Shown here: in pieces, positions 1 through 8,067 of the stretch
How positions within the stretch are numbered: the first letter of the stretch is position 1
How the letters are laid out: each line of letters begins with the position of its first letter
Source: Mycobacterium paragordonae
GTDB taxonomy: Bacteria > Actinomycetota > Actinomycetes > Mycobacteriales > Mycobacteriaceae
Assembly: GCF_003614435.1 (NCBI RefSeq)
Contig: NZ_CP025546.1
Location: 2,108,001-2,172,000, forward strand
Direction: 5' to 3'
Length of the DNA stretch: 64,000 bases
The notes under the pieces: generated by a model
What the model was told of the DNA's origin: nothing
Databases searched by the model: none
What the model saw: only the letters and a program-made list of their open reading frames with translations
Translations under genes and position numbers: made by a program

Positions 1-313
1 CCGCAACCTGGTCGACAATGCCGTGCGGCACGCGAACTCCCGCATCGGCATTGAGGTCAGCAACGGAAACGGAACAGCCGTGCTTTCTGTCAGCGACGAC
101 GGCCCGGGCATCCCACAGTCTGAGCGAAGGCGTGTCTTCGAGCGTTTTGTGCGACTGGACTCAGACCGCGCGCGCAGCGGCGGGGGCGCCGGCTTAGGTT
201 TGGCCATCGTCGCTGAGGTAGTCGCTGCACATAGCGGCACGGTCACTGTTAACGACCGTCCCGGCGGTGGAACCACCATGACCGTTGCCCTGCCTGAGCA
301 TTTCAATTCGTAA
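1..313 (+). CDS. Two-component sensor histidine kinase, C-terminal fragment
   Basis: This is the last ~103 codons of a sensor kinase whose start lies outside the window; the frame is open from base 2. What is left is the HATPase_c catalytic domain. It has an N-box (RNLVDNAVRHAN) right at the edge, a G1 box (DDGPGIP), an F-box (FERFVRLD) and a G2 box (GAGLGLAI). It ends after TVALPEHFNS. The domain binds ATP to autophosphorylate a histidine in the missing half. Sequence style resembles mycobacterial TcrY/Rv0600c-type kinases (from memory). The OmpR regulator at 3546-4214 is on the other strand, so the two are not an operon pair; the cognate regulator is probably upstream of the window. Confidence 0.9.
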   Translation, partial: RNLVDNAVRHANSRIGIEVSNGNGTAVLSVSDDGPGIPQSERRRVFERFVRLDSDRARSGGGAGLGLAIVAEVVAAHSGTVTVNDRPGGGTTMTVALPEHFNS

Positions 314-569
314 CCGGCACCCATAACTGTCTCAGATCGAACAACTTGAGGGCAGCCCAGAAAAGGGGGCGTGCGGAATTTTGGTCCGAATCCACAGCGC
401 AGCAACAAACCTCGGAGGAGAGCGGGGTGCAGTGGTGCGGATGATCTTTGCTGGATCGATCCGCGTCACCCCGTCGGCTGTGTCGGCGCGCTGATATGGC
501 GTGGCCTCCCGAAGGCGATCAACGTCAGATACCGGAATGCTCGCGACAACGGCCACAATTAGGCGAGGG

Positions 570-2048
570 TCAACTCGTATTGCCAGGCAGGTTCGCCTGA
601 TTCAGGCGTTGCGCGTCGTCGAAAAGCGATTTCTCTGCGAGGCGGACCGTGACGAGGGCGGACAGCGCGGTGGCGGCAAGCTGCATATACATCACCACGA
701 TTTGGTAGCGAATCGCGGTGAGGGGGCTCGTTCCGGCCAGGATCAGTCCGGTCATCGCGCCAGGCAGGCTGATCAGCCCGACTACCTTGGTGGAATCTAT
801 CGTCGGAATCAACGCCGTCCGCAGCGCTGATCGCCGGTGAGGCAAGATCGCCTGCCGCCCGGATTGGCCGAGAGACAATCGGGCTTCGATGGCTGGGCGC
901 GACTGGCGAACTTCGTAGTCGAGACGCCGCAAAGTACTTCCGGCCGCCAGCATGGCGGAGGAGACAATCATGCCGCTGACTGGAACGAGCACGCGGGTCT
1001 CGGCGGCGATCACCCGTCCGGCCAGCAAAGCTCCGAGCGTGACACCGGTGCTGGCGGCAACTCCGCCAGTGGCGATAAGCCTGGCCTGTGGTATGCCTGC
1101 ACCGCGCCGACCTGCGACCTGTCCGGCAACGATCGTCATCATGCTCACCCACCCGGCGGCGCCAAGCAGGCTCGTCCACTGGAACAAGACGCGAAGAAGA
1201 GCACCGGCCGTGACCAGCTGTACTGCGGCGCGTGCGGCGGCGACGACAAGCTCCTTCGTCAAACCCAGCCGCTGCCGGTACGTAACCGCACCTGCCGCCG
1301 TGACCAACAGAAGCGATACGCCAACCCCGCCCCAGCTCGGTACGGCCGGCGCCGCTGTCGCCATCGCGGCCAGGGGCGATCTCGGGCTATGTCGGATCAT
1401 CCGCGCGCGTGCAGGTCGAGCCGCCGGAAAGCCCATATTCGCCGCCCGCCGTAGTAACCAACAAACGCCGACGCCGGTCAATCCGAGCGCTATCAACCCC
1501 AGCGGCAAGGTCAGGGATACCCACTGCGCGCGGACGCGAACTCGGCCGCGTTTAATCAACCGGATCGGCGAATGCTGACCGGCGGGGGCAGGTTCGAGGT
1601 GGTACCCAAGACGGTCCAGTGCTGCACGCAGCCTCTGAATCTCGGGCGGATCACTTGACAGCCCACCGCGCGGTTTCGACAACGTTCGGGCGAGCCGGCC
1701 GATGACGTTGTTCAGCACACTGCTGCGGCCGCGAGCAACCGAGGAGCGGGAAGTACGCTCGCCCGTCGGCGCGGCACCGACGGACTCCACGCTGCAGATC
1801 GCTGCCAGAACGGCTGCGGTATCGCACGCTCCGGGCGCATACCAAACCACGACAGATGCGGTACGCGGATACGCCTGTACTGCGCGCACTCCGGTGACCT
1901 TGGCGACAGTCTCCTCGATCGCTGAGGCCCGCAAGTAATCGTGGCGGAAGCCTACGGCGTGCACCCGCATCCGCCCCGCCGCGGCGGATACAACCGCCGG
2001 TCTGAGCCCGGCATCAACGCCCGGCATCATCGGTCTCCGTGAGGTCAT
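570..2048 (-). CDS. CtpC-like metal-binding domain fused to a UPF0014/FetB-type ABC permease
   Basis: Two-part membrane protein of up to 492 aa. Residues ~20-90 resemble the N-terminus of the mycobacterial P1B-ATPase CtpC (GRMRV..., AIEETVAKVTGVR, AYPRTASVVVWYAPG), an HMA-like domain without a CxxC. Residues ~175-200 are a single hydrophobic span. Residues ~240-480 match the UPF0014 family (FetB/YbbM, iron-resistance exporter permease), with the signature ALIPTIDSTKVVGLISLPG, MTGLILAGTSPL and IRYQIVVMYM. FetB permeases are usually ~260 aa with no metal-binding extension, so this is a fusion. It is last in a leftward operon after an ABC ATPase and a PacL protein. Starts at 2030 or 2027 are alternatives: GGAG lies 4-7 nt before them, while 2048 has a weaker site. 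The start overlaps the PacL stop. Role inferred: export of a transition metal; the metal is unknown. Confidence 0.8.
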   Translation of the reverse strand: MTSRRPMMPGVDAGLRPAVVSAAAGRMRVHAVGFRHDYLRASAIEETVAKVTGVRAVQAYPRTASVVVWYAPGACDTAAVLAAICSVESVGAAPTGERTSRSSVARGRSSVLNNVIGRLARTLSKPRGGLSSDPPEIQRLRAALDRLGYHLEPAPAGQHSPIRLIKRGRVRVRAQWVSLTLPLGLIALGLTGVGVCWLLRRAANMGFPAARPARARMIRHSPRSPLAAMATAAPAVPSWGGVGVSLLLVTAAGAVTYRQRLGLTKELVVAAARAAVQLVTAGALLRVLFQWTSLLGAAGWVSMMTIVAGQVAGRRGAGIPQARLIATGGVAASTGVTLGALLAGRVIAAETRVLVPVSGMIVSSAMLAAGSTLRRLDYEVRQSRPAIEARLSLGQSGRQAILPHRRSALRTALIPTIDSTKVVGLISLPGAMTGLILAGTSPLTAIRYQIVVMYMQLAATALSALVTVRLAEKSLFDDAQRLNQANLPGNTS

Positions 2049-2310
2049 CTTCGGCCTGCGCGGTCGGCGGTGAACTCTCTTTTCCCACGCGCTCCGCGGC
2101 CTCGGCTACCACGTCGGCGACCGCTAGCCGGGCCCGCTCGGCGCTTTCCTCAGCCTGGCGCGCGAGACGCAAACCCACCGCCGTCATGGAAACAGCTGCT
2201 GCTCGCAGCGGTTTCTTGGCCACTTTGCGTAGCCCGTCATACGCGACCGCTCCGACGATCCCAGTGACTACCGTAGGTGCCGCCTTTGCCAAGACTCCAT
2301 GCCACACCAT
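2014..2310 (-). CDS. PacL-type DUF1490 protein (metal-efflux partner)
   Basis: A 98-aa protein starting MVWHGVLAKAAPTVVTGIVG, with GAVAYDGLRKVAKKPLR after it. This is the hallmark N-terminal segment of the mycobacterial DUF1490/PacL family (Rv3269, Rv1993c, Rv0968). Those are encoded next to the P1B-ATPases CtpC, CtpG and CtpV and are reported to scaffold or assist metal export. Residues ~1-30 are a membrane segment, ~40-85 are helical and charged, and the tail is acidic (AEDDLTETDD). I see no His-rich metal motif in the tail such as is described for PacL1. The ATG at 2310 has a good ribosome site (AAGGGAG). An upstream in-frame extension to 2478 is open but overlaps the ATPase and looks non-coding. 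Here the partner is an ABC transporter rather than a P-type ATPase. Confidence 0.85.
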   Translation of the reverse strand: MVWHGVLAKAAPTVVTGIVGAVAYDGLRKVAKKPLRAAAVSMTAVGLRLARQAEESAERARLAVADVVAEAAERVGKESSPPTAQAEDDLTETDDAGR

Positions 2311-2324
2311 CTCCGACACTCCCT

Positions 2325-2441
2325 TCAATTGGTTTCCTGATCGGTGCAGGTTTGCATCGTTTCCAGCCGGGCGTCCTTGACGCCACTTCTCCGCGGGCGC
2401 CACTCCGGCAACACGTCGTCGACGGTCGTGGTGGTGGTCAT
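2325..2441 (-). CDS. Small 38-aa ORF, translationally coupled
   Basis: A 38-codon frame beginning MTTTTTVDDVLPEW and ending QTCTDQETN. Its ATG overlaps the ATPase stop as ATGA, and its TGA ends 14 nt before the PacL ATG, so it exactly fills the only gap in this operon. It has one cysteine, one tryptophan and a mixed charged middle (RPRRSGVKDARLE), and no membrane segment. No family recognised. The ATGA junction and operon position argue for a translated small protein. Alternatively it is a coupling leader that brings ribosomes to PacL. Conservation across species has not been checked. Confidence 0.5.
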   Translation of the reverse strand: MTTTTTVDDVLPEWRPRRSGVKDARLETMQTCTDQETN

Positions 2442-3112
2442 GAGGTTGAACCAAGATCGGGGTCGCCGGGTCGGGCACACTCGACCAGGCGACCGTTTTC
2501 GAGGATTAAAACCTGTTGGGCGACGCTTTTGATTAACGCGTGGTCATGGCTGACCAGGACCACGGTTCCACCCGCGCTCACATAGGCGGCTACCAACTCG
2601 CCGATCACCTCGGCCGAAGCCCCGTCGAGCGCCGACGTCGGCTCATCGAGAAGCAGCGTCTTCGGTTCGACGGCTAACGCCCGCGCTAGACACACCCGTT
2701 GCATTTCCCCGCCTGACAGCTCCGCGGTCGCGCGTAAGGAGAACCCTGGCGACAGCCCCACGCGTTCCAGCAACTTGGCCACTCCGGCCTCAGGCAAGTC
2801 GGGGCGACCCACGCGGACCTCGTCGAGCACTCGATCGGTCAGCAATACCGCGGCTTGCGCCACCAGCCCAACGCGCCGCCTCAATACCAAGACGTCCATT
2901 CCGTCGATGGGCGCACCGTCGAGCGTGATACGTCCGGTCGTAGGTTCATCGAGCCGGTTCAGCAACCGCAACAATGTCGACTTGCCGGCCCCGCTGGCAC
3001 CAACAACGGCGGTGCAGCGGGCGGCCGGAATACTTGCGCTGACCTGGTCCAAGAGCGTAGCCCCGCCGCGGGTCACCGTGACCTGCATGAGGCAGAAACC
3101 GTCCCCGCGCAT
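2438..3112 (-). CDS. ABC transporter ATP-binding protein, FetA-like
   Basis: A 224-aa ABC ATPase. Walker A GASGAGKST at ~38-46, Q-loop Q86, signature LSGGE at 132-136, Walker B TLLLDEPTSALD at ~152-163 and an H-loop His at ~189 are all intact, so it should hydrolyse ATP. Size and the paired UPF0014 permease two genes downstream point to the FetA/YbbL class. FetAB of E. coli is an iron exporter (family knowledge). The ATG at 3112 is chosen because longer forms, up to 3154, add a non-homologous cysteine-rich stretch. ATG at 3088 is a shorter option. First gene of the leftward operon; its stop overlaps the start of the 38-aa ORF. Confidence 0.88.
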   Translation of the reverse strand: MRGDGFCLMQVTVTRGGATLLDQVSASIPAARCTAVVGASGAGKSTLLRLLNRLDEPTTGRITLDGAPIDGMDVLVLRRRVGLVAQAAVLLTDRVLDEVRVGRPDLPEAGVAKLLERVGLSPGFSLRATAELSGGEMQRVCLARALAVEPKTLLLDEPTSALDGASAEVIGELVAAYVSAGGTVVLVSHDHALIKSVAQQVLILENGRLVECARPGDPDLGSTS

Positions 3113-3545
3113 CAGCCGTTCGTAACTATCCGCACACCAACAGCATTGATGCACAACGTTGTTCAGCTGAAATGGGTAATCCAGTCAGCGCCGCGCGGCT
3201 GTGACACCTCGGCGGCACGGGCGGGCCAGCCGTGATGATTGCGGCGATGCTGTCGCAGTGGCTTGGCATCGCGGTGGACGCCACCGTTGCTCCCAGGTCG
3301 CATCGGTGCGTCCCAGAAAGCGGCCTGCCGCTGCGTCGCTGCTTGCGGTAACAACACAATTTCCGTTGTCCGTCATTCGGAGTGATCGCCACGACGTAGA
3401 AGCGTAGGAACGAAGCGCTGAGAGATTGCTGAGATTGCCTCTCTCCGCCGTTGCAGCATCACCGATCGCGCGCCGAACCCTCGGCAGTAAGTCCCGCTTC
3501 CTGGGGGGCAACGCACGCACAGCCCGATCGAGGATTGTTTCTGCC
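3113..3545. other. 433-bp stretch without a recognisable gene
   Basis: Lies between the ATPase start and the stop of the response-regulator gene, so it should hold the promoter of the metal-export operon. I see a 10-bp palindrome ACAACGTTGT at 3153-3162, 41 nt upstream of the ATPase start, but no recognised metal-regulator box (IdeR, Zur or SmtB type). Open frames on both strands have no family features and look like GC-driven noise. Confidence 0.4.
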
Positions 3546-4214
3546 TCAGGACAGCAGTCGGTAGCCGACGCCTCGGACCGTCTCGATGGTGTTGGTACCA
3601 AAGGGACCGTCGACTTTGCGTCGGAGATATCCCACGTACACCTCAACCACGTTGTCAGGACCGTCATAGTGCGCGTCCCAGACGTTGCGCAGTATCTCGG
3701 CCTTCGTTACAACCACGTCCTTGTTGCGCAACAGGAATTCCAGCAGTCCGTACTCGCGAGGAGTCAGAGATATTGCGGTCGAGTCCCGCTCGACGGTGTG
3801 CCGCGCGGGGTCCAAAGACAGCGACCCAGCGGTCAACACCACCGGTCGCTCCGGTGCCCCTCGACGCGCCAACGCGCGCAGGCGAGCCACCAGGACCCGA
3901 AATGAAAAAGGTTTGGTGAGATAGTCGTCGGCTCCGAGATCGAAAGCGTCGGTCTGGTCGTATTCGCCGTCCTTGGCGGTCAGCATCAAGACCGGCGTCC
4001 ACACACGCTGCGTGCGCATCCGGCGCAGCACCTCATATCCGCTGAGACCGGGCAGCATGATGTCGAGCACCACGACGTCGTATGTGTTGTGAGTCGCCTC
4101 GTGCAGGCCGTCCGTGCCAGAGTCGACGGCTACGACGACGAAACCCTCAGCCTTGAGCCCCCTGGACAGGGTTGCGGCCAATCCTGCTTCATCCTCGACG
4201 AGCAGGATTCTCAT
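3546..4214 (-). CDS. OmpR/PhoB-family response regulator (TcrA-like)
   Basis: A 222-aa two-domain regulator. Receiver domain residues 1-120 have the acidic pocket EDE at 7-9, phospho-acceptor Asp51 (VVVLDIMLPG), Thr79 and Lys101 (LTKPFS). The C-terminal winged helix, ~130-222, has LTPREYGLLEFLL, a VTKAEILRNVWD recognition region and the closing VRGVGYRLL. Spacing and wording resemble mycobacterial TcrA (Rv0602c). The ATG overlaps the stop of an upstream degraded membrane gene as ATGA, suggesting it once followed that gene in an operon. No kinase is adjacent on the same strand. The kinase fragment at the start of the window is on the other strand, 3.2 kb away. Confidence 0.92.
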   Translation of the reverse strand: MRILLVEDEAGLAATLSRGLKAEGFVVVAVDSGTDGLHEATHNTYDVVVLDIMLPGLSGYEVLRRMRTQRVWTPVLMLTAKDGEYDQTDAFDLGADDYLTKPFSFRVLVARLRALARRGAPERPVVLTAGSLSLDPARHTVERDSTAISLTPREYGLLEFLLRNKDVVVTKAEILRNVWDAHYDGPDNVVEVYVGYLRRKVDGPFGTNTIETVRGVGYRLLS

Positions 4215-4590
4215 GTCGTTGAGGCGCTTGATGTTTCGGGGTGACGTCCGCGACGTTGCGGCATGACGATGATCAATGCCACCATGATTGCCCCGATCGC
4301 AGTCGTGGCCAGGGGTCGGCTGAAGGCCAGGCCGCCGTCGCCGACCGGAGTCTCAAGAAAATCTCCCACCGTTGCGTCTGGCGGTCGCGTCAGATGAACG
4401 CCACCTGAAACAAGATGACCAAGATGACCGCCAAAGCCGGTCCAGAATACAGGGCCACACCAACAGAAGGCCCGCCGCGAACACACACGCGCCACGTTCC
4501 GAAGTGACGAGTGTCCGCGCGCCCGTCGCCGAGCGCGCCCGCCTTAGGATGTGTCATGGCCAAGATCTCGATAACCCAGATGCCCAGCAT
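4211..4590 (-). pseudogene. Probable frameshifted membrane-protein remnant
   Basis: Two leftward frames together read like one small multi-span protein. The 5' part (4390-4590) holds LGIWVIEILAM and a second span, LYSGPALAVILVILFQVAF. The 3' part (4211 to about 4410) is in another frame and holds RPPDATVGDF and a third span, ATTAIGAIMVALIIVMPQR. The switch needs a frameshift near 4390-4430. The 3' frame ends in an ATGA overlap with the response regulator. The family is not recognised. The last segment faintly recalls the C-terminus of TctA-type carriers, but I would not name it. It may instead be two chance frames. Confidence 0.35.
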
Positions 4591-4649
4591 GACCGCGGGC
4601 TCCTTGACCTAACTACCGAGCCCCAAAGTGCACGCTCGCGTCTCTTGTG

Positions 4650-4672
4650 CAGTACGGTCCAGTACCGTACTG
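4650..4672. promoter_or_regulatory. Perfect 9-bp inverted repeat upstream of mmpS (candidate TetR operator)
   Basis: Arms CAGTACGGT and ACCGTACTG are perfect reverse complements separated by 5 nt (CCAGT). The site lies 60 nt upstream of the mmpS GTG. Size and symmetry fit a TetR-family operator. Mycobacterial mmpS/mmpL operons are commonly controlled by TetR or MarR repressors (family knowledge). No such regulator gene lies next to it here. Confidence 0.6.
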
Positions 4673-4732
4673 TCATAACCACGACGGTCGCGCCGGCGGC
4701 CCGGTAACGCCCGAATATCGAAAGGTCAACGG

Positions 4733-5179
4733 GTGCAGGGGAATTCGCGGACATCGGTGTTGAAGAGGGGATGGATGGCGCTGGTCGCGGTCGTTGTCCT
4801 GGTAGCCGCCGGATTCGCCATCTACCGCCTGCACGGCATGTTCGACGCCGGCAAGGGAGCGTCGGCCGGCCACGGCGTCTCCAATGAGATCGTCCCGTTC
4901 AATCCCAAGCACGTCGTCCTCGAGGTTTTCGGCGCCCCCGGTGCGACGGCCACCATCAACTACCTCGACGTCAACGCCCAGCCGCAGCAGGTGGTCGACG
5001 CCGCCCTGCCGTGGTCGTTCACCATTACCACCACCGAGCCTGCGGTCCTGGGAAACGTTGTGGCACAGGGCAACGGTGCCACCATCGGGTGCCGCATCAC
5101 CGTCAACGGCGACGTCAAGGACGAACGCACCATCAACACGCCCTACGCCTATACCTTCTGTTTGGACAAGTCCGGATGA
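4733..5179 (+). CDS. MmpS-family membrane protein
   Basis: A 148-aa accessory protein of an MmpL transporter. After a short cytosolic end there is one membrane span at ~14-32 ([19 protein letters not shown]). The periplasmic domain has the MmpS4/5 features: [34 protein letters not shown] and a pair of cysteines ([18 protein letters not shown]) likely to form a disulfide. Closest in wording to MmpS4/MmpS5, which help MmpL4/5 export siderophores and, for MmpL5, some drugs. The GTG start has AAAGG 7 nt upstream. Its stop overlaps the mmpL ATG as ATGA, so the two are translationally coupled. Confidence 0.92.
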   Translation: MQGNSRTSVLKRGWMALVAVVVLVAAGFAIYRLHGMFDAGKGASAGHGVSNEIVPFNPKHVVLEVFGAPGATATINYLDVNAQPQQVVDAALPWSFTITTTEPAVLGNVVAQGNGATIGCRITVNGDVKDERTINTPYAYTFCLDKSG

Positions 5180-8067
5180 GCAACGAGCAGCTGCCGCGAA
5201 TCCCGCACCTCATCCGCCGGCTCTCGGTGCCTATCCTGCTGTTCTGGGTGGTGCTGGCGGGGGTCTCCAACGCGCTGGTGCCGCAACTGGAAGAGGTCGG
5301 CAAGACCCACAACGTCGCGCTGATCATGGCCGACGCGCCGTCGCTGCAGGCGACCAAACGCATCGGTCAGAAGTTTCACGAGTTCGACACCGACAGCACC
5401 GCCATGGTCGTCCTGGAAGGCGAACAGCCGCTGGGCGCCGACGCCCACCGCTATTACGACACCCTGGTCCGCAAGCTCGAAGCCGACCGCAAGCACGTCG
5501 AGCACGTGCAGGACTTCTGGGGCGACACGCTGACCGCCGCAGGGTCGCAGAGCACCGACGGCAAGGCCGCCTACGTGCAGCTCAACCTCGCCGGCAACCA
5601 AGGGTCGGCGCTGGCCAACGAATCCGTCGGCGCGGTAAGGGAAATCATCGAACACTTCCCGCCCCCGGCAGGTGTCAAGGCCTACGTGACCGGCGCGGCG
5701 CCGCTGATCTCGGATCAGTTCGACGTCGGTAGTAAGGGGACCGCGAAGGTCACCGGCATCACCGTCGGGGTGATCGCGCTGATGTTGCTCTTCGTCTACC
5801 GCTCCTTCCTGACCATGCTGCTGGTCCTGGTGACGGTCCTGATCGAGATGGCTGCCGCCCGCGGCATCGTCGCCTTCCTCGGCAATGCCGGCATCATCGG
5901 GCTGTCGACCTACGCGACCAATCTGCTCACTCTGCTGGTGATCGCCGCCGGGACCGACTACGCGATCTTCGTCGTCGGCCGCTACCAGGAGGCACGCAGC
6001 GCGGGTGAGGACCGAGATACGGCGTACTACACGATGTTTCGCGGCACCGCCCATATCGTCCTGGGTTCGGGCCTGACCGTCGCCGGAGCGGTGGCCTGTC
6101 TGAGCTTCACCCGGCTGCCGTACTTCCAGAGCCTGGGCATACCCGCCGCACTGGGCATCCTCGTCGCGCTGGTGGCCGCGCTCACCCTGGCGCCGGCCGT
6201 GCTGACCCTGGGTGCACTGGTCGGCATCTTCGAACCCAAACGCGCGATGCGGACCCGTGGCTGGCGACGCATCGGAACGGCCATCGTGCGCTGGCCGGGT
6301 CCGGTGTTGACCGTGGCGTGCGCCCTGGCCTTCATCGGCCTGCTCACCCTGCCCGGATACCAGACGAGCTACGACACGCGCCCCTACATGCCGGACAGCG
6401 CGCCGGCCAACGTCGGATACGCGGCCGCCGAGCGGCATTTCTCCCGGGCGCGCCTGGAGCCCGAATTGCTGATGCTCGAAACCGATCACGACATGCGCAA
6501 CCCGGCCGACATGCTGATTCTGGACCGGGTGGCCAAAGCGGTCTTCCACCTGCCCGGCATCGCACAGGTGCAGACCATCACCCGACCGCTGGGCACGCCG
6601 CTCAACCACACCTCACTCGCGTTTCAGATCAGCGCCCAGAGCGCCAACCAGACCGAAAACCTGCGGTATCAACGGGACCGCGCGGACGACCTGCTGCGAC
6701 AGGCCGGTGAGCTGTCGAAGGGAATCGACATCCTGCACCAGCAGTACACCCTGCAGCAGGAACTCGCGACGACCACCCACAGCGAGGCCCAGAGCTTCCG
6801 GGACACCGTCGCCATCATGAACGACCTGCGCGACAAGATCGCCAATTTCGACGACTTCTTCCGGCCCATCCGGAGTTATTTCTATTGGGAGAAGCACTGT
6901 TTCGATATCCCGGCCTGCTATGCGATCAGGTCGGTGCTCGACGCCCTGGACGGGATCGATCAACTCACGTCACGGTTCCAGGACCTCACGGCCACACTCG
7001 AGAAACTCGATGCGCTGCAGCCGAAACTGGTGGCCCTGATACCACAGCAGATCGCCAGCCAGGAAACCAATCACGACCTGACGATGGCGAATTACGCCAC
7101 CCTGTCCGGCATTTACGCGCAGACCGCCGCGGCCATCGAGAACTCGACGGCCCTTGGGCGCGCCTTCGACACCGCCAAAAACGACGACACCTTCTACCTG
7201 CCACCGGAAGTCTTCAACAATCCCGACTTCAAGCGTGGGCTCAAGTTGTTCCTGTCGCCCGACGGCAAGGCGGCCCGGATGATCATCACCCACGAAGGCG
7301 ATCCCGCCACCCCCGAGGGCATTTCGCATATCGAGCCGATCAGGAAGGCCGCGCACGAAGCGGTGAAGGGCACGCCGATGGCCGAGGCGAAGTTTTATCT
7401 CGGCGGCACCGCCGCCACCTATGAGGACATCCAGGACGGCGCCAAGTACGACCTGATGATCGCCGGGATCGCGGCACTGAGCCTGATTCTGTTGATCATG
7501 ATGATGCTGACCCGCAGTCTGGTCGCCGCGCTGGTGATCGTCGGCACGGTGGCGCTCTCGTTGGGCGCGTCCTTCGGGCTGTCAGTGCTGGTGTGGCAGT
7601 ACATGTTCGGGATCAAGTTGTACTGGGTGGTGCTCGCGCTGGCGGTGATCCTGCTGCTGGCCGTCGGTTCGGATTACAACCTGTTGTTGATTTCCCGGTT
7701 CCGGGAAGAGATCGGCGCCGGTCTCAATACCGGAATCATCCGGGCGATGGCCGGATCCGGTTCCGTCGTCACCTCGGCGGGGTTGGTGTTCGCGGTGACC
7801 ATGTGCGCGTTCCTGTTCAGCGGCTTCCAAGTGCTCGGTCAGATCGGGACGACCATCGGGCTGGGCCTGTTGTTCGACACCCTGATCGTGCGGTCGTTCA
7901 TGACGCCGTCGATTGCGGCGCTGCTGGGGCGCTGGTTCTGGTGGCCGCAGCGCGTGCGTCCGCGACCGGCCAGCCGGATGTTGCAACCCTATGGCTCCCG
8001 TCCGGCGGTCCGGCAGCTACTGCTGTGGGAGGACGACGATCCGGTAGTGAAACCGCAAGCGCGCTAA
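5176..8067 (+). CDS. MmpL-family RND transporter (MmpL4/5-like)
   Basis: A 963-aa RND-superfamily exporter of the inner membrane. It has twelve predicted spans in two halves, each preceded by a periplasmic domain. Proton-relay Asp-Tyr pairs are present in both halves: GTDY (Asp261/Tyr262) and GSDY (Asp833/Tyr834). Family landmarks include GQ-less YYDTLV near the start, ALPxY-equivalent [14 protein letters not shown] and [15 protein letters not shown] in the second periplasmic domain. The last is typical of the MmpL4/MmpL5 group, which has a long coiled insertion there (~residues 500-680). Length matches MmpL4 (967 aa). The ATG overlaps the mmpS stop. The substrate cannot be read from sequence; siderophore or lipid export is the family expectation. 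Confidence 0.93.
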   Translation: MSNEQLPRIPHLIRRLSVPILLFWVVLAGVSNALVPQLEEVGKTHNVALIMADAPSLQATKRIGQKFHEFDTDSTAMVVLEGEQPLGADAHRYYDTLVRKLEADRKHVEHVQDFWGDTLTAAGSQSTDGKAAYVQLNLAGNQGSALANESVGAVREIIEHFPPPAGVKAYVTGAAPLISDQFDVGSKGTAKVTGITVGVIALMLLFVYRSFLTMLLVLVTVLIEMAAARGIVAFLGNAGIIGLSTYATNLLTLLVIAAGTDYAIFVVGRYQEARSAGEDRDTAYYTMFRGTAHIVLGSGLTVAGAVACLSFTRLPYFQSLGIPAALGILVALVAALTLAPAVLTLGALVGIFEPKRAMRTRGWRRIGTAIVRWPGPVLTVACALAFIGLLTLPGYQTSYDTRPYMPDSAPANVGYAAAERHFSRARLEPELLMLETDHDMRNPADMLILDRVAKAVFHLPGIAQVQTITRPLGTPLNHTSLAFQISAQSANQTENLRYQRDRADDLLRQAGELSKGIDILHQQYTLQQELATTTHSEAQSFRDTVAIMNDLRDKIANFDDFFRPIRSYFYWEKHCFDIPACYAIRSVLDALDGIDQLTSRFQDLTATLEKLDALQPKLVALIPQQIASQETNHDLTMANYATLSGIYAQTAAAIENSTALGRAFDTAKNDDTFYLPPEVFNNPDFKRGLKLFLSPDGKAARMIITHEGDPATPEGISHIEPIRKAAHEAVKGTPMAEAKFYLGGTAATYEDIQDGAKYDLMIAGIAALSLILLIMMMLTRSLVAALVIVGTVALSLGASFGLSVLVWQYMFGIKLYWVVLALAVILLLAVGSDYNLLLISRFREEIGAGLNTGIIRAMAGSGSVVTSAGLVFAVTMCAFLFSGFQVLGQIGTTIGLGLLFDTLIVRSFMTPSIAALLGRWFWWPQRVRPRPASRMLQPYGSRPAVRQLLLWEDDDPVVKPQAR

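Noticed and set aside
332..556. 74-codon minus-strand frame just downstream of the metal permease
   Set aside because: Starts 13 nt after the permease stop and begins plausibly, but shows no family feature and ends in low-quality sequence; could be a small gene, but not supportable.
3185..3667. 160-codon minus-strand frame overlapping the end of the response regulator
   Set aside because: Overlaps a certain gene and has random-looking Ser/Arg/Cys-rich composition.
1..4214. Pairing the kinase fragment with the OmpR regulator as one two-component system
   Set aside because: Opposite strands, 3.2 kb apart with an unrelated operon between; the cognate partner of each is not shown.
5149..6609. 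486-codon open frame antisense to mmpL
   Set aside because: Shadow of the MmpL reading frame; very Gln/His/Asp-rich, with no domain.
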